A DNA stretch of 64,000 nt, taken from Campylobacter insulaenigrae NCTC 12927 (GTDB lineage: Bacteria > Campylobacterota > Campylobacteria > Campylobacterales > Campylobacteraceae). A program made the translations under genes and the position numbers. Shown here one piece after another: positions 1-6,091 of the stretch. How positions within the stretch are numbered: the first letter of the stretch is position 1; every line of letters starts with the position of its first letter. The stretch is from the NCBI RefSeq assembly GCF_000816185.1, contig NZ_CP007770.1, positions 806,001-870,000 of the forward strand. The letters are read 5' to 3'. A model generated the notes under the pieces. It did no database searches. It was not told where the DNA came from and saw only the letters and a program-made list of their open reading frames with translations.

Positions 1-392
1 GCATATACTTTAATAATATCATCTTCAAGATCATCATAAATTCCTAAATTAATCAAGTCATTTTTTACTTTTTGAGCCAATTCTTGCTCTATTGCTTGAA
101 AATTTAAGCTACTTTTACTTATTTCTTCATCTTTAACCATTTGCTTGTTTTTTGGTTTTTCTTTTATAATGCTTTCGTCTATAAAAAGTGCTATTTCATT
201 TTGCTTTGAGTTATGGTGATTGTCATCTTGTCTTTTTTTAGCTAACTTTAATATTTCTTCTTTTGGATAAGGTTTAGCTTTTCCTCTTAAAACCTTGACT
301 CCATTTTTCTTTAAATATCTACTCAAATACTCTTTAGAATTAATATTTAGTATTTGCAAAACCTCATCACAACTCAAAAATTCTTTTTGCAT
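1..392 (-). CDS. Phage terminase small subunit-like protein, P27 type (3' end outside the window)
   Basis: This minus-strand frame opens with ATG at 392 and runs off the left edge, so only about 130 N-terminal residues are visible. Residues 1 to about 50 look like a winged helix-turn-helix of the excisionase/MerR sort (SCDEVLQILN, then a basic stretch ending in ILKLAKKR). The end of the visible part (LINLGIYDDLEDDIIKVYA) resembles the start of the P27 terminase small-subunit fold, which recognises phage DNA for packaging. The neighbours support this: an HNH endonuclease gene lies 218 bp upstream on the same strand, the usual partner in HK97-type packaging modules. An AAAGG ribosome binding site lies just upstream. 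The terminase identity is an inference from a weak motif plus context; a plain HTH protein is the alternative. Confidence 0.55.
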   Translation of the reverse strand, partial: MQKEFLSCDEVLQILNINSKEYLSRYLKKNGVKVLRGKAKPYPKEEILKLAKKRQDDNHHNSKQNEIALFIDESIIKEKPKNKQMVKDEEISKSSLNFQAIEQELAQKVKNDLINLGIYDDLEDDIIKVY

Positions 393-609
393 TAACACCT
401 TTCTTTTTAGTGATTTTATACAAAATATAAGGCGTTAAAGTGCGTATTAGTTAATTAGATACTAAATATAAAGAAACATACAAAAGAAATTAAAACATAA
501 GCCCCAATTATTCATATTTTAAGCTCAGTGTTTATTGGTTAATTAGTTAGTCAATTACGCACGCAATAAAAAAATAGCTCACATTTTTTCACGACTAACC
601 GGTCGGTGA

Positions 610-984
610 CTAGGACATCGGCTTTATAGAGATTTGGCCCCCTACCCCTTTTAATTCTTCTTTGGTTTTTTTATTGTGACAAGTCATACATAAACTTTGT
701 AAATTTGTTACATTTAGTTTTTCTCCACCTTGTCTTATAGGGATAACATGATCAACAATCTTTGCAAATCTTCCACATTTAAAACAAAATGGATTATCAT
801 TAATAAAACTAAAACGCAATCTCTTCCACTCTACACTATGATAAAAACTAGAGCTATCTCTATCTCTTTTGAAAGCATCATAGTGTTTATTTTGATTTCT
901 AACGGTTGTTATCTTACACTCAGAACACTTACTCAAATGAGAGAGTATCTTCTTTCCACATTTGCAAAATTTATACGTATTCAT
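610..984 (-). CDS. HNH endonuclease (phage packaging type)
   Basis: A 124-residue protein with two N-terminal Cys pairs (CKCGKK and CSEC), a YHSVEWKRLR segment, and a Cys4-supported HNH core: CFKCGR, VDHVIPIRQGG, NLQSLCMTCHNKKT. The DH of VDH, the N of NLQ and the H of CHN are the metal-binding and catalytic positions of the HNH fold. Small HNH proteins of this exact layout sit next to cos and the terminase genes in many tailed phages and are needed for cos cutting. The next gene downstream on the strand is the P27-like terminase small subunit, which fits. The gene follows the upstream 90-residue ORF by only three bases, so the two are probably co-transcribed. The HNH family call is firm; the packaging role is inferred from position. 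Confidence 0.9.
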   Translation of the reverse strand: MNTYKFCKCGKKILSHLSKCSECKITTVRNQNKHYDAFKRDRDSSSFYHSVEWKRLRFSFINDNPFCFKCGRFAKIVDHVIPIRQGGEKLNVTNLQSLCMTCHNKKTKEELKGVGGQISIKPMS

Positions 985-987
985 CTT

Positions 988-1260
988 TTATAAAAAACCT
1001 ATTTCAGTTTTCTTTGTAAGCGATACTTTGAATTCATATTCAAAATCATCATAAGCCTTAATAGCATAACAACTATAGCCGGCTTCAATTATCTTCATAA
1101 ACCAATCAGGGAGTAAAATAAAGAAATTTCCACCAACTCTTTTAACTTTAAAACCACTTTTAATATCATTAACATTTCTATGAAAATTATCATATAATCC
1201 AAGATTATTGATGAAAATCTTTGCAGGTACAGCATTGTTAATTATTTCATTTTTAAACAT
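988..1260 (-). CDS. Small hypothetical protein of the prophage region
   Basis: A 90-residue soluble protein that I do not recognise. It has no signal peptide or membrane segment and is rich in aromatic residues (GLYDNFHRNV, FFILLPDWFM, YDDFEYEFKV). It ends three bases before the HNH endonuclease start and reads in the same direction, so it is probably in one transcript with the packaging genes. A purine-rich stretch containing AAGAG precedes the ATG. Base composition resembles its neighbours. A phage accessory role is only suggested by position. Confidence 0.6.
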   Translation of the reverse strand: MFKNEIINNAVPAKIFINNLGLYDNFHRNVNDIKSGFKVKRVGGNFFILLPDWFMKIIEAGYSCYAIKAYDDFEYEFKVSLTKKTEIGFL

Positions 1261-1659
1261 TTTTCTACTCTTATAAAATTAAAGCAAAAAAATAAGTGAA
1301 GTTCCTTATTTTGTATTTTATCATATTTTCACACAAAAATAAAAAATACATAAGTTTGGAATGTTATTTGCTCTTACTAAGATACCAAACAGCAAAAAGT
1401 ACTTATATCTTTTCTCCGCAATAAACAACCAAATAAAAGCTATTGTCCTTATTTAACACAGAGGTTTTAATCGGAGCATTAGCTAACGTCGTATTAATTT
1501 TAATCGGAAATATAAAAAATATACTAATATTGACTTTAATCGGATTAAAAGAAACCATTGCTATACATATATTAAATTGTAAAGTAATGGGTTAATTAGT
1601 GGGTTACTAATAAAATAAAATATATTTAAAAATAGATATTAAATGAGATTTTTTAGTAG
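1261..1659. other. AT-rich non-coding stretch next to a probable attachment end
   Basis: I see no credible gene here in any frame. The left part is the upstream region of the 90-residue ORF and should hold its promoter. The right part carries three copies of a TTTTAATCGGA-type repeat (1465-1544) and one GTTAATTAGT word (1591-1600), directly before a tRNA-3'-end-like sequence. The arrangement resembles the arm region of a phage attachment site. Confidence 0.5.
1465..1544 (+). repeat. Three direct repeats of TTTTAATCGGA
   Basis: TTTTAATCGGA occurs at 1465-1475 and 1498-1508, and CTTTAATCGGA at 1534-1544, all in the same orientation, with starts 33 and 36 bases apart, close to whole helical turns. 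They lie 116 bases before the tRNA-like sequence at 1660. Regularly spaced direct repeats beside a core site are typical of integrase arm-type binding sites. A repressor operator array is the alternative. Confidence 0.55.
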
Positions 1660-1675
1660 CTGACCTCGGGCACCA
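1660..1675 (+). other. Probable att core: duplicated tRNA 3' end, tRNA-Leu-like
   Basis: CTGACCTCGGGCACCA reads exactly like the last 16 bases of a tRNA: a 5-base T-stem strand (CTGAC), a 7-base acceptor strand (CTCGGGC), discriminator A and CCA. No tRNA body precedes it, so this is a fragment and not a gene. The 3' end of a tRNA is the usual integration target of tyrosine integrases. The orientation predicts that the intact tRNA lies to the left of the window and that the prophage occupies the DNA between. The acceptor strand and discriminator A fit a tRNA-Leu. The same bases can be read as codons of the ATPase remnant that follows, so chance is not excluded. Confidence 0.5.
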
Positions 1676-2007
1676 TTTGTTTTTTACTCTCAAGTGTTAT
1701 TTTTCAAATTATCAAGGAAGGAAAAATTGTTTTTATTGATGAATTAGATTCTTCAATAAGTACTTTGGCGCTAATACTTATATTTAACAATCTTATTAAT
1801 ACAGAGGAAAATCATAATGGACAATTAATTGTTTCATCTCATAATGTTTTATTATTTGATGTTAGTTTTTTAAATTCACAACAAATATTTTTAATTCAAA
1901 AAGATCAACACCTAGAGAGTAAGATAAGAACATATTATGATTACGATATTAGAAGCGAAAAGAAAAAAGCATATATTGATTATTTAAAAGGGCTTTATGA
2001 TGAATAA
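1660..2007 (+). pseudogene. 5'-truncated AAA ATPase (RloA-like abortive infection protein)
   Basis: The open frame begins right after a stop at 1657-1659, without a start codon or ribosome binding site of its own, and encodes only the C-terminal quarter of an ATPase. Visible parts are an SGT signature, a Walker B strand (GKIVFIDELDSS) and the switch strand with its His (LIVSSHN), as in AAA_15/AAA_21 ATPases of RloA type. The Walker A domain is missing. The frame overlaps the start of the following RloB-like gene by 11 bases, the normal translational coupling of this pair. Loss of the N-terminal part probably came with the insertion that left the tRNA-like sequence at 1660-1675. A short product from TTG at 1765 is possible but would lack any ATP-binding site. 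Confidence 0.75.
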
Positions 2008-2533
2008 AAAAACAAAGCCCAGTATACAGATTTGGTGCGAAGGTAAAACAGAAGAAGATTATTTTAATTCCCTTTTTAAATATCTAAATTATGATAATGT
2101 TAAAATAGATGTAAAAAATTTAAAAAATAATAATTCGTATAAAAATATTCTTTATGGAATAGAAAAAGCACTTTATATTGATAAGCTTATTATTGTAATG
2201 GATCTAGATAGAGCAAAGCACGATACTAATGAGTTGAAAAATTTAGAAAAACTTATAAAACATATAAAAAAATCACAAGACAAGTATTTATTTCTTACTC
2301 TTGATGATTTTGAAGATTGGCTTAGATTTCATTTTGTAGATAATAGTAAAAATAACAAAACAAATTTTTATAGAAATTTAGGATATAGCGATAATAAGAA
2401 TTTTAAATCATCTACTAACGATTTATATTCTCAAATATTAAATAAAGGTGTATGTATAGAAAATGCTGAAAAGTATTTTTGTAATATCGCTGTTTTTTGC
2501 AATAAGCAGTGTGAGATTGATAAAATTCGCTAA
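1997..2533 (+). CDS. RloB-like protein (Toprim-fold), probably frameshifted near its end
   Basis: A 178-residue protein with the N-terminal RloB motif IWCEGKTEEDYF (residues 12-23) and a second acidic motif (IIVMDLDR), matching the Glu and Asp-x-Asp positions of the Toprim-like RloB fold. RloB partners the ATPase RloA in abortive infection loci, and the gene overlaps the RloA-like remnant by 11 bases, so the pair was one system. The frame stops at 2531-2533, but another frame immediately continues for about 24 codons to a stop at 2596-2598, ending SNLYYFRKLLEQYNGA, which looks like a genuine RloB C-terminus. A one-base shift near 2520-2530 would join them. With the ATPase truncated, the system is very likely dead. 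Confidence 0.7.
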   Translation: MMNKKTKPSIQIWCEGKTEEDYFNSLFKYLNYDNVKIDVKNLKNNNSYKNILYGIEKALYIDKLIIVMDLDRAKHDTNELKNLEKLIKHIKKSQDKYLFLTLDDFEDWLRFHFVDNSKNNKTNFYRNLGYSDNKNFKSSTNDLYSQILNKGVCIENAEKYFCNIAVFCNKQCEIDKIR

Positions 2534-2714
2534 ATAATCAAATTCAAAGTAATTTATATTATTTTAGAAAATTATTAGAACAATATAATGGTGCTTAAAA
2601 TATATTAAATATCTACTTCTTTCTTTTATATTGTAATTATATGTAGATTAATCAATAATATTTAAAATTAGTTTTTTCTTTAGCTAAATCAATCTAAATA
2701 TTTATGAGTAAGTT

Positions 2715-2900
2715 TTATTTTGTCTTATTTTTACAATTTTGGCTTAATTCATATAATTGATCTTCCTCAAAGCCATCATTTATTCCTGCCTCAGCAAGCT
2801 CTAACTGTTCTTTGTTAATTTCTTCATCATCTTTAAAAGCTTCAAAACTTTTTATCCATAAGGCTTTTCTCTGTTTTATGTATTCTTCGTTTTTAAACAT
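2715..2900 (-). CDS. Small hypothetical acidic protein
   Basis: A 61-residue, charged, soluble protein (KQRKALWIKSFEAFKDDEE and GINDGFEEDQLYELSQ) that I do not recognise. An AAAAGGAT ribosome binding site lies at a good distance before the ATG, and the composition looks like coding sequence rather than chance. The first residues (MFKNE) equal those of the prophage ORF at 988-1260, but the rest is unrelated. It stands alone between the RloB remnant and AT-rich DNA. Confidence 0.5.
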   Translation of the reverse strand: MFKNEEYIKQRKALWIKSFEAFKDDEEINKEQLELAEAGINDGFEEDQLYELSQNCKNKTK

Positions 2901-3173
2901 ATCTATCCTTTTGATTTATTGTTTAATTTTGCTTGTTTTAATTTTCTAAGATAATTTCAAAAGTAGTTTCGCTTTTACTCACTAAAACTCTTAATCTAAC
3001 AATATAAAGAATGTATCAAAAATATCAACAAAACAACTATGAATATAATGGAAAGTGATAAAAGCTAGATCTTTGGAAATATTATAATTAAAAAAATAAT
3101 ATTGTATTTTTAAAGTTGATTGAGTAATATATTAATTTAATAATTTATATAACAATCAAAAAAAGGAACTAAA

Positions 3174-3275
3174 ATGGGACAATACATTATATTAGCTTTT
3201 GCGATAGTGGTTGCTATATTTGTTACTTTTTATGACTTTGATGAAGATAAAAAAATCGATAATAATAAAAATTAA
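3174..3275 (+). CDS. 33-residue single-pass membrane peptide
   Basis: An ATG at 3174 preceded by AAAAAAAGGAACTAAA opens a 33-codon frame. Residues 3 to 20 form one hydrophobic helix (YIILAFAIVVAIFVTFY), followed by an acidic, then lysine/asparagine-rich tail (DFDEDKKIDNNKN). The strong ribosome binding site and clean helix-plus-tail layout suggest a real small membrane protein, possibly a toxin-like or regulatory peptide. No antitoxin gene or antisense promoter is obvious. The function is unknown. Confidence 0.45.
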   Translation: MGQYIILAFAIVVAIFVTFYDFDEDKKIDNNKN

Positions 3276-3554
3276 TTGATTTTTGATTCTTTATCATTAG
3301 AATTCATATCCTTTAGTTTTTATTTTTTATTATAAGATAATAATTAAAATAAAAATTTTAAAAGCATTATTTATAAAAACACCTGTAAAAACAATCTTAA
3401 ACTCAATTAAATTAATCAGCATAGAATTGTTTATAAATGAACTTTATATTACAAAATGAATAATAACAATCTTTATATCCTGATTAAAAGTTGTTAATTT
3501 AATAGCAAGTTATTCTATAATTAATATTTATAAAGTTTTATTTTTGAAAAAAAG

Positions 3555-3623
3555 ACTTTATAAAGGACTTTTATGTGTAAAAAATACGCTTAAAAAGCAC
3601 TTAAAATAAACTTTATAAAGGAC
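3555..3623 (+). repeat. Two copies of ACTTTATAAAGGAC with a palindromic core
   Basis: The 14-base word occurs at 3555-3568 and 3610-3623, starts 55 bases apart. Its core CTTTATAAAG is a perfect palindrome and could bind a dimeric regulator. The AAAGGAC part also works as a ribosome binding site for the tiny ORF that follows each copy. A related ATTTATAAAG lies at about 3527. Confidence 0.45.
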
Positions 3624-3711
3624 AAAAATGCAGAATATAAAAACCCTTTCAAAATACTATAAAATAGGCATTTAAAAGCATTAAAAAACTTGATTTTTTT
3701 GCAAATTTTAG

Positions 3712-3717
3712 TATAAT
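3712..3717 (+). promoter_or_regulatory. -10 box (TATAAT) of the HEPN gene
   Basis: TATAAT follows a T-rich stretch (GATTTTTTTGC) that takes the place of a -35 box, as is usual in Campylobacter sigma-70 promoters. It lies 26 bases before the ATG at 3744, and an AAAGGAA ribosome binding site lies in between. Confidence 0.6.
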
Positions 3718-3743
3718 TTAATACTAAATATAAAGGAATTTAA

Positions 3744-4415
3744 ATGTCAAGTGAAGTTAGGTTAGAGAACATAAAAAGATTACAAAAAATTGCAAATGAA
3801 ATTGATTTAATTGATCAGCAAATCAAAGATGAAAATGTATTAAAAACATTGCACGATGAAAATGCACAAAGATTTATTTTTGTTTCTCTAATTAAAATCA
3901 GTGAAAGCTTTAAAAAAATTAAAGAAAGTGCTGATGATGAAATCTTATCTTTATTTGACAAAAAAGATTTAAAAAGAATAAATGATACTAGAAATTTTGC
4001 AGCTCACGATAATGAAGAAATTAGATTAAGTGCTGTTGCTAATGTAATTAAGTATGATTTATTTAGAATCAAAAGAAGTATAAATATACATATAGCAAAA
4101 TTAGAAATAAATGAAAAACAAGAAGTTGAGATTATGGAAAAAGTAGTAAGAAAAAAAGGTTTAAGCTTAAATGCAAAAATAATTATAGCATTGTTAGTTT
4201 CTATTGTTTTAGCTTTGTCTTTATTGTTGAGTATGGTAGATATTTCACAAAATATGAAAATAGATAATAAAAATGTTGAATTTATATTATTTATAACTGG
4301 CGGTATAACATTATCGTTTTTAATTTATTTTTTTAGAGGGCGTATAAATTCAACGAATATAGATGACATTTCTACTTTTACGAAAGAAAAAATTTATATC
4401 TTAAAAAAAGCATGA
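3744..4415 (+). CDS. HEPN (HepT-like) domain protein with two C-terminal membrane helices
   Basis: A 223-residue protein in two parts. Residues 1 to about 125 are an all-helical domain with an R-x4-H motif (RNFAAHD, Arg83 and His88), the RNase signature of HEPN/HepT proteins; the Tyr that follows the His in toxins of the MntA-HepT pair is absent (HDN instead). Residues about 144-164 and 178-197 are two hydrophobic helices, which would anchor the domain to the inner membrane. No nucleotidyltransferase (MntA) partner lies beside it. It has its own TATAAT promoter and an AAAGGAA ribosome binding site. A seven-A tract four codons before the stop could shift into a frame that adds 26 residues. A role as membrane-linked RNase, perhaps in defence, is inferred from the motif and the accessory location. 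Confidence 0.65.
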   Translation: MSSEVRLENIKRLQKIANEIDLIDQQIKDENVLKTLHDENAQRFIFVSLIKISESFKKIKESADDEILSLFDKKDLKRINDTRNFAAHDNEEIRLSAVANVIKYDLFRIKRSINIHIAKLEINEKQEVEIMEKVVRKKGLSLNAKIIIALLVSIVLALSLLLSMVDISQNMKIDNKNVEFILFITGGITLSFLIYFFRGRINSTNIDDISTFTKEKIYILKKA

Positions 4416-4491
4416 TGATTCGCACGATGAATATACTAGTGCGGCTTATTCTTACTTGCCACAAAATGTTCATTATGATGATAGACACTAG
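4416..4491 (+). other. Out-of-frame extension of the HEPN gene
   Basis: In the +1 frame relative to the HEPN gene, 26 codons run without interruption from 4411 to a TAG at 4489-4491 and encode a balanced His/Asp/Tyr-rich tail (HDDSHDEYTSAAYSYLPQN and VHYDDRH). Removing one A from the A7 run at 4403-4409 would join it to the upstream gene. It may be the ancestral C-terminus, or an alternative one reached by slippage. Confidence 0.4.
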
Positions 4492-4849
4492 AATATCTAT
4501 ATAGATATCTAGTAAATTATATACTAGTTAAAGCCAAATAAGATTTTGAATTTATAGTTCTCAAGACTAATTCTTAATCAAAACGACTATAATATTATAT
4601 CTAAGATATTCCTATTTATATTTTTTACTAGGAATGTGATAAAACTTAAAAATTATAAAAATAAAATTAAAAAGTTAAGAAGATTGCAAATATACTTTTA
4701 TGAAGCTTTAGTAATTTTTGGCAAATATCAAAAACAATATCGCTTTTTTACACATTTTAACAATAAAATACAATTATATGTTTGCTTAATAAATCATATG
4801 ATAATCTTGAGAATCATTTATATAAAGCAAATATTTTTGTACTAAATTT
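4492..4849. other. AT-rich spacer without a credible gene
   Basis: The region separates the HEPN gene from the convergent DUF2920 gene. A low-complexity frame from GTG 4636 to 4845 is rich in Lys, Ile and Tyr and resembles no protein I know, so I treat it as chance. No clear terminator hairpin is visible. Confidence 0.5.
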
Positions 4850-6091
4850 TTAGCTGATTTTATTTACCTCTAAAAGTATTTTGTCATCTTTTTCTTTAAA
4901 AGTATAAATTAAATCATCACTTTTATAAGAAATTTCTTTTTTACAAGTTTTATCTTTAACTTTTTCTTTTAAGATATCTGGTAAATGCTTTTTAATGAGT
5001 AATTTCATGGGAATACCCATACCATGTTCTAAATTTTTAATAAATTTTCCATCAACATCTTTATAATCAATACCATATAAACAAGTATCAAATTTCATGT
5101 TTGTTAGTAAATTATAAAATAATTCTTTATTTTGATAAGGTGAACGATTGTCTATTTTACTATGATAAGAAATATATTTTGGTTTAGGATATAAACTTTG
5201 AGTTTTTAAATGCTCCTTATTTAAAATTTCTCTTATAAGTTTTCTTGCTGGTGAAAAATATCTCGGAGATTGTTTATTGGAAGTCCAATGAGTTTTATCA
5301 CTTAAATATAAAAAAATATTTTTAAATATTATATTATCATAAGTACCATGATATCTAGTAAAATCAATTTCTTTACCAAAACCTATTAATCTCCAAATAT
5401 CTCCAAAAAAGTTTATAAAAGAAGAGTTATCTATCACAACATCAATATTCCAGGGAGTTATTTTAGCACATAAATTTGCTAAATAACCTCCATAAGAATC
5501 TCCAATTAAAATATTCTTCATACCCCCCCCCATAATCTTAAAAGGTGGATTTTTATTAATATATAAAAGAGCATTTAATATATCTGTTGCTTGCATGATT
5601 CCAAAATTTTGATATTCGTTTTTTGTAGGTTTATAGCTTACATGCGCCGGTAATTTGTAATTTTGTTGAATTTTTGATTCATTTTTTAAATAAGTTAATA
5701 GATTATCTATATAAAGAAATACTTCATTCATCTCATCAAATGAAGTAATATTATAAATATTATAAGGTATGTTTAAATTTATAGCTTTTAAATTTGTTTC
5801 CAAAATTAATTTATCTATGTCATCTAAACCAACATCACAACCAAGTTGAGGACGATTTCCTATACAATGATAATTTACATTAATAACAGCAACTTTATAT
5901 TGTTTTGCACAATAATCATCGACATAAAGATAAGAATTCATATCCGCCGCACCTCCAGCTATCATACAAACCACAGCTTCTATTTCTTTTTCATCATCAT
6001 AAGTTAATCTAAATTCAAGCTTACTTTCTCTTTTTATATTAAGTTCTACATCATCACAAGAATCTATGAAATAAGTTTTATTGATTAACAC
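4850..6091 (-). CDS. DUF2920 family protein with an in-frame G9 tract (phase-variable type)
   Basis: A 413-residue protein of the DUF2920 family, found mainly in Campylobacter and, as I recall, as several paralogues in the flagellin glycosylation locus of C. jejuni. It contains a Gly-x-Ser-x-Gly-Gly motif (GDSYGG, about residues 197-202), the nucleophile elbow of an alpha/beta hydrolase, and a late His (LEHGMG). About ten residues before that motif the gene carries nine consecutive G, encoding MGGG, in the coding strand. At nine G the frame is open to its end; eight or ten would truncate the protein. The start overlaps the last 14 bases of dnaE, so the gene is probably read through from dnaE. 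The hydrolase substrate is unknown; surface or flagellar glycan modification is an inference from the family. Confidence 0.85.
   Translation of the reverse strand: MLINKTYFIDSCDDVELNIKRESKLEFRLTYDDEKEIEAVVCMIAGGAADMNSYLYVDDYCAKQYKVAVINVNYHCIGNRPQLGCDVGLDDIDKLILETNLKAINLNIPYNIYNITSFDEMNEVFLYIDNLLTYLKNESKIQQNYKLPAHVSYKPTKNEYQNFGIMQATDILNALLYINKNPPFKIMGGGMKNILIGDSYGGYLANLCAKITPWNIDVVIDNSSFINFFGDIWRLIGFGKEIDFTRYHGTYDNIIFKNIFLYLSDKTHWTSNKQSPRYFSPARKLIREILNKEHLKTQSLYPKPKYISYHSKIDNRSPYQNKELFYNLLTNMKFDTCLYGIDYKDVDGKFIKNLEHGMGIPMKLLIKKHLPDILKEKVKDKTCKKEISYKSDDLIYTFKEKDDKILLEVNKIS
5523..5531 (-). repeat. Homopolymeric G9 tract (coding strand)
   Basis: Nine consecutive C on the plus strand are nine G in the coding strand of the DUF2920 gene. 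In a genome this AT-rich, such runs are the classic Campylobacter contingency tracts that change length by slipped-strand mispairing. As given, the tract leaves the gene in frame (ON). Confidence 0.95.

Larger units (their letters stand above)
3276..3743. other. Long AT-rich leader region with palindromic repeats
   Basis: No substantial gene is present. The right half holds two copies of ACTTTATAAAGGAC (3555-3568 and 3610-3623), each followed by a tiny ORF of 6 (3573-3593) and 15 codons (3628-3675), then a TATAAT box at 3712. It is the upstream region of the HEPN-domain gene. The left half (3276-3540) shows nothing I can name. Confidence 0.4.

Noticed and set aside
1600-1675. Complete tRNA gene ending at 1675
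   Set aside because: Only the last 16 bases look like a tRNA; no anticodon or D arm can be folded from the AT-rich sequence before it.
3011-3058. 15-codon ORF with AATATAAAGA upstream
   Set aside because: Too short and without any structural feature to support it.
4636-4845. 69-residue plus-strand ORF starting at GTG
   Set aside because: Lys/Ile/Tyr-rich low-complexity translation as expected by chance in AT-rich DNA, no family resemblance.
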